Source: Bugula neritina
Taxonomy: Eukaryota > Bryozoa > Gymnolaemata > Cheilostomatida > Bugulidae
DNA length: 64,000 nt
Assembly (NCBI GenBank): GCA_964035545.1
Contig: OZ037773.1
Coordinates: 124,001-188,000, forward strand
Direction: 5' to 3'
The notes beneath the pieces were generated by a model. It did no database searches. It saw only the letters and a program-made list of their open reading frames with translations, and was not told the DNA's origin. This document shows positions 31,022 to 40,224 of the stretch, one piece after another (positions within the stretch are counted from its first letter, which is position 1; each line of letters begins with the position of its first letter). Position numbers and translations under genes: made by a program.

Positions 31022-33352
31022 AACCCCAAGGGAGGACACAGTGGCGTCCGCCACGCCAGACACCCGTCCGGGACCTCGCGAAACGGCCACCAGGACGGCA
31101 AGCAGGCTGTACAAGCCGCTCGCCGCCGGTGTTCTCAATGCCACCCCGCAACAGGTTCGACAAACGACGGACCGCAAAGTCTGCGGAGGGAAAAGCTCAA
31201 ACGCCGCAAGGCGTGGCGCCCCTCCCCTCGACAGCTGGTCCCGAGTCGTCGTCAAGAACCTAACTCCTCCGCCAGGGCGAGGGAGATGAGGTCACCCAAG
31301 ATACCACTACACCCCCACGAGAGCAGCCTGTTTCTACCAGGACAGATAGCTGGCAAACCTGCCAGGTTCCTGTTAGACACGGGCTGCACCACCAACCTCC
31401 TGGGTCGTCGATTCTTCGACACACTCAGTGCTCAGATCCGAAGCAGGTTGGGACCGTATGAAGGCGATCATGGCACCCTGGCAGACGGGTCGTGCATTCT
31501 CTTTTACGGTATCATTGAACTCCCTGGGAGCGTCTGTGACCAGACCATCCAGGAGAGGTTCATAGTCGAACAACTCCAGGAGGACGCCATCCTTGGGATG
31601 CCATTCTTACAACGACACGGGTGTCGCATCGATTTTGGTAAATCTGCGAAGTTTATGGGCGGCCGGGAGCTCGCCTGTGTCGATAAGTTTGGCCATCCCC
31701 TAACGGGAGAAGAGCCGATAGTACGTACTTGTACTATGCCCGGCCACTCCCGGGACACCGTCCACCACCAGGTAGACGGTGGCCGTACCTCCAGGCCGGG
31801 AGCTGTAGAGAGCGTGCACCCGAACGTCCCACCTGTCCGCAGCTCTAACCAGCTAACACGGAAAGGAAAGGCCTTGGTGCCATGCCTTTACTCCCCCTCA
31901 GAGACAGTGAGCCTACCACCCACATCTCCATCAAGCTGTACTCCTTCTGTTCAAGAAGATAACAGCAGGTCATCGCGGGAAACCGCGATGAGAAGTCCTC
32001 TAGAGAGCCCGCCTCCAGGGCGAAGGACTGCCTCACCCCACGTCCCCCATAGCCAGGGGACTCGTGGGAGAAAATCAGACGGTTGTGTAGATAACGAGAA
32101 GCGCCAAGAGACGGCCACGTTACTACACAAAACCGAGGCTACACCTCACCTTGGGGACCCTGACATGCCCCCAAAAGTGGCACAGGACCCCCACGCCGAA
32201 CCTGTCTCAACCGATGGCGTCAAGGAGCTAGGACACCTCCAGGAAACTATTCCGGGGGTGGTAGCCGACGTCTATCGAATAAAACGGGAAGGGCGACGAC
32301 CCAGTGACAAACAACGGAAGCAGGGCTGCGCCGAGTGGCAGCTGTACTGCCGACGTTGGAACGCACTGCGGATCGGGCCGGATGGTCTATTGACCATATC
32401 TTTGGCCGCTAACCACAACCAGCCAGACCAAGAGAGGACCCTCTGTCCTGCCGCTATCCGCCGAGAGTTGATAGAAGAGGTACACCAACAGGCTCACGGG
32501 GGAGCCCAACAGGTGCTCATCGAACTACAACTCTGGTGGTATTGGCCTAACATGGAGCATGAAGTACAACGCAGAGTTGGGCAGTGTGGAGTCTGCCGGG
32601 TCAGTAAGCACGGCCTCCCTCTTGACGAGGGGGGGCGGCGAAGGCAAAGTGCAGAAAGACCCGGGCAGACGGAGACTGCTAACCTTCTTGACAAACCGCC
32701 TAGGATGCAACCCAAAGCAGTGGCGAGGCAGGAAAAGCCACACCCGTTCAGGGAAGTGCGCTCACCGCCTTCAGCGTGCAAGCCGCCACCGCCACTTCCT
32801 AGGTCAGGAACCGACCTGGAAGTGCAAAAACCCCCCAAGGGAGGGGCTCCGTACGGAGATGCTGGGGAAGCTCCATTTGTCACAAACTGGCTGGAAGCAC
32901 CACCTGTGAGACGTGACCGTCCACGGGTGAGTAAACCACCCTGGCTGAGGACAGCACTTCCCCAGGCTCCGTATGGAGATGCTAGGAAAGCTCCATTTGT
33001 CACAAACTGGCTGGAGGCACCACCTGTGAGACGTGACCGTCCACGGGTGAGTAAACCGCCTTGGTTGGTGATGACACCTCGGAAACGGTGTTCTAGACCA
33101 ATCCCCGCGTATCGCAAGGACTTACCACGTGTCGTTCAGGGCGCGGTCAAACGTCCTACGAGGCGCCGTAAGGGGAAAAGAGCAAGGCGTGGGAGTTGTG
33201 AACACCACGAGAATATCAACTTTTGCCTCGGCGGAAATTCAAACAGGATTCGTACGCCGGAGGTAATAAGTCATAGTCACGTTTCACAACCACGCTGCTC
33301 GTTCTTTTATCACATTAATACAGCTTTGAGTAGACGTACGGAGAAATCATAA
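31022..33352 (+). CDS. pol: Pol-like protein of G1-A: protease and integrase zinc domain, no RT
   Basis: The frame is open from just after the gag TAA; the first Met is MRSPKIPLHP at 31286, giving 688 residues. It holds protease (LLDTGCTTNLLG, ILGMPFLQRHGC), a linker, IPGVVADVYRIKREGRRP, the HHCC domain (VHQQAHGG...CGVC), a Pro-rich part with two copies of a 34-residue block (APFVTNWLEAPPVRRDRPRV), and the terminal motif SCEHHENINFC. As in G2, RT, RNase H and the DDE core are absent at matching points. Relative to G2, an extra C near 31221-31229, shared with G1-1, moves protease out of the -1 frame, so its expression route differs or is lost. Confidence 0.8.
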   Translation, partial: NPKGGHSGVRHARHPSGTSRNGHQDGKQAVQAARRRCSQCHPATGSTNDGPQSLRREKLKRRKAWRPSPRQLVPSRRQEPNSSARAREMRSPKIPLHPHESSLFLPGQIAGKPARFLLDTGCTTNLLGRRFFDTLSAQIRSRLGPYEGDHGTLADGSCILFYGIIELPGSVCDQTIQERFIVEQLQEDAILGMPFLQRHGCRIDFGKSAKFMGGRELACVDKFGHPLTGEEPIVRTCTMPGHSRDTVHHQVDGGRTSRPGAVESVHPNVPPVRSSNQLTRKGKALVPCLYSPSETVSLPPTSPSSCTPSVQEDNSRSSRETAMRSPLESPPPGRRTASPHVPHSQGTRGRKSDGCVDNEKRQETATLLHKTEATPHLGDPDMPPKVAQDPHAEPVSTDGVKELGHLQETIPGVVADVYRIKREGRRPSDKQRKQGCAEWQLYCRRWNALRIGPDGLLTISLAANHNQPDQERTLCPAAIRRELIEEVHQQAHGGAQQVLIELQLWWYWPNMEHEVQRRVGQCGVCRVSKHGLPLDEGGRRRQSAERPGQTETANLLDKPPRMQPKAVARQEKPHPFREVRSPPSACKPPPPLPRSGTDLEVQKPPKGGAPYGDAGEAPFVTNWLEAPPVRRDRPRVSKPPWLRTALPQAPYGDARKAPFVTNWLEAPPVRRDRPRVSKPPWLVMTPRKRCSRPIPAYRKDLPRVVQGAVKRPTRRRKGKRARRGSCEHHENINFCLGGNSNRIRTPEVISHSHVSQPRCSFFYHINTALSRRTEKS
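32846..33067 (+). repeat. Tandem 120-bp duplication inside G1-A pol
   Basis: Two units starting GCTCCGTA(C/T)GGAGATGCT, 120 bp apart and nearly identical, keep the frame and double a proline/arginine-rich block. Confidence 0.85.
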
Positions 33353-33372
33353 ACATACCACTCTCATTCACA

Positions 33373-34207
33373 ATGGCTTGCCAGGAATCGAGAGGTGAGT
33401 TAGTTATGTTTTTGGTACGAGGGCTAAACTGTATTAATCAGTTTAACTGTAACAGAGTAAGCTGGAGACTCGGTAATGATTTTTAGTGGTGAGAATTCAC
33501 ATTGACTCTAAGACTGAGCAGTCTGTTACAGCAGTGTGTGTTTTCGATCAACTATTCATTAGCTGAGTCTCACGAGTGTCTAATTGAGTTAAATACCCAC
33601 CAGGCTGTATACGCCGGTCGTACTCAGTGTACCCTCTTACACTGTTATACTCTTGCAGATTACACTCGATCGACCAACTCTGGGTCACAAGATCTACACT
33701 CTCTCTCCTCCTTGGATAACGGACCGGAAATGGACAACGGACTGTCCGCGGTGCTGCGTCGAAGACACAGATGGGTGTCGCGACGGACGGAGCAGCAAAT
33801 TGAAGAAGCCTGGGGACCAAGTAGGTCACAACGCACCTGCCATGCATGTGTGTCACGAAGAGCTTCCCTCACACCAAGGACTACGGCTGCATGTGAATGC
33901 ACACTTCCTGCTACGTTTCTGCCCGTGTGGATTTCACGACGTATACCCATACCGCGTCGTGGCTCATATGATGGTCTGTTTCGCGGGCGAGGGCTATGTA
34001 GTGGACGCGGACAACTACGACCAATACCTAGAAGCTGTCAGACCAGTGGTTAAGAAGGTTTTGACCTGGGCCGCATTGTCCTCCGGATTTTATACACTAC
34101 TAACAGCCGCCCGTCAGAAGTCCCCTATGATAAAAACGGTCGCTGCAATAATACCTCGGCCGGACAACACCTCCATTGAAGCATCAGACTCTCCCGAAGA
34201 GTTTTAG
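33373..34207 (+). pseudogene. Spliced third ORF of G1-A, frameshifted and truncated
   Basis: Exon a (33373-33394, 22 nt, MACQESR plus one base) ends at GTGAGT. The intron is 264 nt and ends CTCTTGCAG; exon b starts at 33659 (DYTRSTN). Organisation and phase match G2. Exon b encodes RRRHRW and the CxxC of finger 1. A one-base shift near 33850 then moves the rest (LHVNAHFLLRFCPCGFHDVYPY...HMMVC) to another frame, and the coiled-coil end is lost at the junction with copy B. Confidence 0.75.
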
Positions 34208-34535
34208 CACAATTATCAAGCGTGGATTGCCTGCGTATTTAGTTTCAATTTAACTAGCAATTACCAACAGAGCTTGCGTACGATAACTTTTATTTAACTC
34301 GATAAACATAATTATAACAGTATATCAAAGCCACAATACATCAATCAATTATAAACACGTCTAGCTACTACGAGCCCCTGCTCTCAACACACATGGTTTC
34401 TGCTAGCTAACCCGCGAACAGTCACTTGACCGGAACCTTGCCTTCCGGTCCTTCTAATTGGGTAGTAGAACATGGTTATAAGTATTCCACGCAGGAGGGG
34501 ACAACTCCATTATTATGCTACGTAATCCCATTACA
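34199..34535 (-). repeat. 3' LTR of G1-B, missing its terminal 6 bp
   Basis: Nearly identical to 36729-37071, with a G-rich polypurine tract immediately upstream (34536-34555 on the plus axis). Confidence 0.9.
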
Positions 34536-34813
34536 CCGCCCCCACCAGCAGAAAGCCATACTTTCTGATAAAAACAGAAATAGTATAATAATGCAAAAAT
34601 AACATAAGTCAAGAAAATCCACAAAGAGAAAGAAGAGAAATACCAAATGTACGACATATATAAACACATAAGTAAGATAACGGATGGCCAGTGTACAACT
34701 GGCCAGCTATAAAGAGAGAGTCCTGGATCGTAGGTCATTAGCAGTCGAGCATTTACATGATCACAATGTAGTATCCCGGGAACATGCGGGGTGGAATTGT
34801 CAACTGTCAGCTC

Positions 34814-35092
34814 CTATTTTTGTAGGGACTGGATCCGGTGTCGTGCTTGCCGTGCACGTAGTCTACGCTTAAGGCGTCCCACTGAGCCCTTTTGTTCATT
34901 AAAGCTCACTGAAGTGCTGAGTAAGTCGGGTGCCAACTGGGTGAATTCATCCTGCAGCCGTAGGAGTCTTTCTTCGACGGTTGCTAGTCGGGTAGGCCTG
35001 GTTGGGGTTGGCGTCGCCTCTTCCGGGGAGTCTGATGCTTCCATGGGGGTATTGTCTAGCCGCGGTATGATTGCAGCGACCGTTTTCACCAT
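34814..35092 (-). pseudogene. C-terminal fragment of the G1 third ORF (copy B)
   Basis: Reads KTVAAIIPRLDNTPMEASDSPEE, then the heptad region VEERLLRLQDEFTQL and the basic end RRLRARQARHRIQ. It lacks the exon a start and both zinc fingers because of an internal deletion. It supplies the end missing from copy A. Confidence 0.75.
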
Positions 35093-35173
35093 AGGGGACT
35101 TCTGACGGGCGGCAGGTTAGCAGCCTCCGTCTGCCCAGGTCTTTCTGCACTTTGCCTTCGCCACCCTACTTCC

Positions 35174-36694
35174 TCAGTAGGGGGGGCCGTGCTTACTGAC
35201 CCGGCAGACTCCGCACTGCCCAACTCTGCGTTGTACTTCATGCTCCATGTTAGGCCAATACCACCAGAGTTGTAGTTCGATGAGCACCTGTTGGGCTCCC
35301 CCGTGAGCCTGTTGGTGTACCTCTTCTATCAACTCTTGGTGGATGGCGGCAGGACAGAGGGTCTTCTCTTGGTCTGGCTGGTGGTGGTTATCGGCCAAAG
35401 ATATAGTCAGTAGACCATCCGGCTCGATCCGCAGTGCGTTCCAACGTCGGCAGTACAGCTGCCACTCAGCGCAGCCCTGCTTCCGTTGTCTGTCACTGGG
35501 TCGTCGCCCTTCCCGTTTCATTCGATAGACGTCGGCTACCACCCCCGGAATAGTTTCCTGGAGGTGTCCTAGCTCCTTGACGCCATCGGTTGAGACAGGT
35601 TCGGCGTGGGGGTCCTGTGCCACTTTTGGGGGCATGTCAGGGTCCCCAAGGTGAGGTGTAGCCTCGGTTTTGTGTAATGACGTGGCCGTCTCTGGGCGCT
35701 GTTCGTCATCCACGCAACCGTCGGATGTTCTCCCACGGGTCTCCTGGCTGTGGGGTGAGGCAGTCCTTCGCCCGAAGGGCGGGTTCTCTAGAGGACTTTT
35801 CATCGCGGTTTCCCGCGATGGCCTGCTGTTATCTTCTTGAACAGAAGGAGTACAGCTTGGTGGAGAGGTGGGTGGTAGGCTCACTGGTTCTGAGGGGGAG
35901 TGGAGGCATGGCACCGAGGTCTTTCCTTTCCGTGTCAGCTGGTTAGAGCTGCGGACAGGTGGGACTTTCGGGTGCGCGCTCTCTACAGCTCCCAGCTTGG
36001 AGGTACGGCCACCGTCTACCTTGCGGTGGACGGTGCCCCGGGAGTGGCCGGGCATAGTACAGGTACGTACTACCAGCTCTTCTCCCGTTAGGGTATGGCC
36101 AAACTTATCGACACAGGCGAGCTCCCTGCCGCCCATAATCATCGCAGATTTACCAAAATCAATGCGACATCCGTGTCGTTGTAAGAATGGCATCCCAAGG
36201 ATGGCGTCCTCCTGGAGTTGTCCTACAATGAACCTCTCCTGGATGGTCTGGTTACAGACGCTCCCAGGGAGTTCAATGATACCGTAGAAGGGGATGCACG
36301 ACCCGTCTGCCAGGGTGCCATGATCGCCTTCGTACGGTAGCCTTTGAAGACGGGCCCGCGCATCCACAGCGGAGATACCAAAACGGGCCCGCAGGGAAGC
36401 AAAGATGCCATCAATGTCTGGTCTCATTCCGTATGGCTTGGCTTTGTCTGACAGCGCCGTCCTGAGCTTGAGCAATGCTATTCTAGGTGGCCATTGTGCA
36501 ACCTCCATTACATCTTGGAATTCCTGAACGAATTGATCCACCGGCTCTTCACCTGAGAAGGTGGGTACCCTCAGCCGGTACTTCTCTTCGTAACATTCCC
36601 TATGTACTCGCACTTCTGGTTCTATAGGTATAGCAATGTTATCTTCCTCACCTTCATTCCTCCGAAGGGGTAGCTCTGTGCCTCTTTCTGTCAT
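35174..36694 (-). CDS. Gag-pol deletion fusion of G1-B (506 aa)
   Basis: Begins as normal gag (MTERGTELPLRRNEG) and after DARARLQRL continues directly as PYEGDHGTLADGS, within protease. The zinc knuckle, frameshift site and protease active site DTG are thus gone, and gag is fused in frame to the rest of pol up to the HHCC domain (CGVCRVSKHG), where it ends early. The long open frame may be chance preservation in a young deletion copy. It could also encode a capsid-fragment protein. No catalytic activity is expected. Confidence 0.7.
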   Translation of the reverse strand: MTERGTELPLRRNEGEEDNIAIPIEPEVRVHRECYEEKYRLRVPTFSGEEPVDQFVQEFQDVMEVAQWPPRIALLKLRTALSDKAKPYGMRPDIDGIFASLRARFGISAVDARARLQRLPYEGDHGTLADGSCIPFYGIIELPGSVCNQTIQERFIVGQLQEDAILGMPFLQRHGCRIDFGKSAMIMGGRELACVDKFGHTLTGEELVVRTCTMPGHSRGTVHRKVDGGRTSKLGAVESAHPKVPPVRSSNQLTRKGKTSVPCLHSPSEPVSLPPTSPPSCTPSVQEDNSRPSRETAMKSPLENPPFGRRTASPHSQETRGRTSDGCVDDEQRPETATSLHKTEATPHLGDPDMPPKVAQDPHAEPVSTDGVKELGHLQETIPGVVADVYRMKREGRRPSDRQRKQGCAEWQLYCRRWNALRIEPDGLLTISLADNHHQPDQEKTLCPAAIHQELIEEVHQQAHGGAQQVLIELQLWWYWPNMEHEVQRRVGQCGVCRVSKHGPPY

Positions 36695-36709
36695 CTTGAA
36701 ATACGCGAA

Positions 36710-36727
36710 ATCCCACCGCTGCCACCA
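36710..36727 (-). other. Primer-binding site (tRNA-Leu) of G1-B
   Basis: Same 18-mer as the other G1/G2 copies, one base inside the LTR. Confidence 0.75.
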
Positions 36728-36728
36728 C

Positions 36729-37071
36729 TGTTGTGAGTTTTAGCACAATTATCAAGCGTGGATTGCCTGCGTATTTAGTTTCAATTTAACTAGCAATTAC
36801 CAACAGAGCTTGCGTACGATAAACTTTATTTAACTCGATAAACATAATTATAACAGTATATCAAAGCCACAATACATCAATCAATTATAAACACGTCTAG
36901 CTACTACGAGCCCCTGCTCTCAACACACATGGTTTCTGCTAGCTAACCCGCGAACAGTCACTTGACCGGAACTTTGCCTTCCGGTCCTTCTGATTGGGTA
37001 GTAGAACATGGTTATAAGTATTCCACGCAGGAGGGGACAACTCCATTATTATGCTACGTAATCCCATTACA
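36729..37071 (-). repeat. 5' LTR of G1-B (343 bp)
   Basis: TGTAATGGG...CACAACA on the minus strand, flanked outside by GTATTTC. Confidence 0.92.
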
Positions 37072-38274
37072 GTATTTCTTTTAACTCTGTAGTGTTTATC
37101 ACTCCGAAGCTAATCTGGTAATTAGTAATTTTAGTCAACATTTAGAAGCTCGCCTTTTCAGCATTTATGCCTACTTGGCAGACAATTTTACAATCTTTTA
37201 AAGAGACAAACAGGCTAGCAGAGAAACTAGTGAACAGACAGACTCTCAGAGGAACTAATGTAATTGGTTGATGCTCTATTATGTGTTTGTATCCAGTAAT
37301 TTGTTTGTTGATGTAATGGTAAGTGCAATAAGACTTGCTCTGACACAGTCTGAGAGTAATGAGATTGGTTACAGGAGTTGCACCATGTGACAATGAACTA
37401 GAAGAAGCAGATTCGCGTGCGCTGTTGATGCACTATGCCGGGATGAGTGTAATGTGCAGACAAGCTATCATGGCCGTGGCCAGGTGAGCCTAGAATGCAC
37501 AAAGTTGCAGGTTTTACCTATAAACAATCATACAGATCGCTTTGTTCTAACTTCAACTGCACTTGAAGCAATATGCACTGAGTTATACTACTTCATAGAC
37601 GTTCAACCCTGTTTTATGATAGGTTTTTTCTCAATAAGGTGGCATTTGGTAAAATATCTATCCGTTTGAATCTTTTGTTAAGCTAAGGTATCATCTTCTA
37701 CAATTATGTTTTCTAAGTCCAACTTTTAGAAGTTGTTTTTCCTAGATTATGCTGTCTCCCATTATACAAAAAATGAACAACTTCAGTCTGTTAGTTATTT
37801 TCATTTAATTTTTGACTGTTTAGTTTTTTAATTGTCTATGGGCTCGAGAAAACCTCTGCTATATCATGTGATATATCATGTCATATACTATATTATAGTG
37901 TATTATAGGATACACACTGCATGTGAAACATGCTTTTTCTGTTGCGTAGATATGCTGTAGACAAAGGTATAGTAAAGAGGGTATATTATCCTAGTGGTAC
38001 TTCAGTAAACATCCATTGTCTCTGTGGACTGGTTAAAACTACAGTACTAACAGATAATAGTTTTACGTTCATATCAGTGCCCTCATTTGTTGCAATCAGT
38101 GGACTAGATCTCTGGCTACCCTGTGGTCGCCAGGCCAAGGTTAGATCATTACTTTCATTGCATCATCATGATGTGTTCGTTTACCACAATTTTAATTTTC
38201 AGGTCGAGATTAGGATCAGTAGATATACACAGAGGAGGAGATAACTTAAGACTCTATAATATATAGTTGCAGTT
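37072..38274. other. Unassigned interval
   Basis: A+T-rich. Short open frames (37454-37669, 37930-38244) have no motif I recognise. No repeat or RNA gene is supported. Confidence 0.5.
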
Positions 38275-39535
38275 AGACCTTTATGAGCCACTGGAAAGTT
38301 GTCGGGGCGGACATAAGCCTGAATGGCAGTACTTTTCATTTCCAGAGCCCATCGCGGGTAATAAATGCTGCTTTGTCCTGGGCATCAAAACTGATGGGCA
38401 CCTCCCAGTACCCGCTCAGCAGATCCAAAGTACTAAAGTACTTGCTACTCGCGAGGGCATCCAGAGACTCATCTATTCGTGGGAAAGGGCAGGCGTTATA
38501 AATGAGAACACTGTTGAGTTTGCGGTAGTTCACACAGAACTTCCAGTTATCATCCTTCTTCTTGACCAGGACTACTGGAGAGCTCCATGCACCGTGAGCA
38601 GGCTCAATCAGGTTCCAGTCGAAAAGATTTTGTACCTGTCGGCTCACCTCGTTCTCCGGGTCTAAACCCCGGGTTGGCTGCCTGATGCGAGCGGTGCCGG
38701 CTGCCAGGAGTATCTCATGCGAGATAACCTTAGTCAGCCCCATATCTCCATCGCCTCGATTGAAAACATCACTGTACTCCATGAGTAGTTGAGCCAGTAC
38801 TTGGCCTTCAGTACTGCTCGTACAGTTGCCACATGCTCCACCATACAGGTCAGCCAAGTGCTCTGGGACTGCTCCTCGACTGGCACAAGGGGGGTTTTCC
38901 TGGGTGTCAGCCACTGTCTCAGTGCCGCCCCCACATCCGCTTCTTGAATGGGGTGGTACTTCCCCACCAGCGCTCCAGCCGATAATCAGACACGTTTCGT
39001 GAAGAGGTTGATACACTGCACGAGGAGCTCTCTCTGACAGCCTAGTCGATTCAGGCTGTTTGCCAGTCGGATTGCTCCGTGCGTTCCCTCCACCACTCCC
39101 AGACTTGAGATCTCCTCGCAGTTGACCCTGCAGCAAAGAGTAGCCTAAGATCTTCCCAAAACCGTGCAGTCCTGCACTACTTAGACTCCGAAGGCCTGCC
39201 AAACTCTTCAACACAGACAAGTTCCCTCCTAGCCATCACCACCGCCGACTTTTGGAAACCCATGTGACACTGGTGTTTCTCCAGAAATGGCATCCCAGGA
39301 TGGCGTCCTCCTCCAGCTGGCTGACTATGAACGTCCCTTGAATCACCTGATCAGGGACACGTTCAGGTAGTGTGATGATGCTGTAGAAAAGAATACATGA
39401 TTCGTTCACCAACGTACCATGTGCACCTTTGTACAGCTCTAGGCTCGCTCTTGGGCACCAAGAGTGTCATAGAGACGCCTACTCAGCAGGTTTGTAGTGC
39501 ACCCAGTATCCAGTAGGAATGTGGCAGCTTTACTT
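38275..39535 (-). pseudogene. Ty3/Gypsy pol fragment (protease to RT motif A)
   Basis: Minus-strand relic. Protease with LLDTGCTTNLLS lies at about 39240-39535 with a nonsense break. A 294-codon frame (38336-39220) runs through HLADLYGGACGNC, QVLAQLLMEYSDVFNRGD and RT fingers (FCVNYRKLNS), with motif A LDLLSGYWEV retaining its catalytic Asp. It stops just before LPFRLMSAP. No LTRs are attached. It represents another RT-bearing relative. Confidence 0.8.
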
Positions 39536-40062
39536 AGTTAATCTCTGGGGGAGACACAACCTTCGTCTACACAGCGGGCCTCCTCTTCGTCTTAGAGACA
39601 ACCGGGTAAGCTAAATCTTCCTTCACAACTTCCTTGGGCAACCTCGCGAATTGGTTGGGAGTGGCAAGGCCGGAGGATTGGATAGACCTTTACAGTCTCC
39701 GAGGTCTCCGAGTTTTGGGGTAGAATGAAAATAAGTGGGGAGCATAACTTCAATATAGTAAAAACAAGAGGTGTTGTAGTCTCCAAGAGTATAAATCTTT
39801 ATTGCGTAGTGGATGCTTTAATAGGTAGTTCGTATCAGGCGAGCTCCAATAGCAGACTGAATCTACACTGTGAGGTCGCCTTTTTTTATAGAAAAAAAGT
39901 TAGAGTAACGATTTACAGAGCAAAAAAAAAGTATACAGAGAAGAATGAATAATTCAATACCCAGGCCAAGAGTTTAGCTATAATAATAATCTTTGAAGGC
40001 ATTCATAAAAGCTACACAGAGAATACTATTATAAAAATGATGCAATAGTTATTGTATTCTTA
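39536..40062. other. Unassigned interval
   Basis: Low-complexity A+T-rich DNA between the Gypsy relic and the LINE tail. No feature is supported. Confidence 0.5.
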
Positions 40063-40224
40063 CTTACTTGACTTACTTGACTTACTTGAAGATGCAATCA
40101 CGTTAGACCACTATATTAGTGTAAGCGACGTGCCTCGTTTGGTGAACAGAATTATTAAATGTAGTTAATACTTTTATCGCATAAGTGCAGTTCTGATTTA
40201 AGACTTTGGTGCCAGTACAGGGCC

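Larger units (their letters stand above)
29708..34201 (+). mobile_element. RT-less Ty3/Gypsy-type element, family G1, copy A (3' truncated)
   Basis: LTR, primer site, gag, protease-HHCC frame and most of the third ORF on the plus strand, with no RT, RNase H or integrase core. The left flank is ATAT. It ends inside the third ORF at GAAGAG, where an oppositely oriented G1 LTR (copy B) begins; the three bases GAG are shared by both sides. It has no 3' LTR of its own. Confidence 0.9.
34199..37071 (-). mobile_element. Highly deleted G1 element, copy B, inverted relative to copy A
   Basis: Minus-strand element with two LTRs that differ by about three substitutions, so the copy is young. Internal deletions join gag to mid-protease and the HHCC region to the third ORF. 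The 3' LTR lacks its last 6 bp and abuts copy A. The outer flank is GTAT against ATAT at the left end of copy A. Confidence 0.88.

Noticed and set aside
32494-33117. 207-codon minus-strand frame with internal repeats
   Set aside because: Antisense shadow of the tandem duplication in G1-A pol.
37930-38244. 104-codon frame on the plus strand
   Set aside because: No recognisable domain or compositional support; likely chance.
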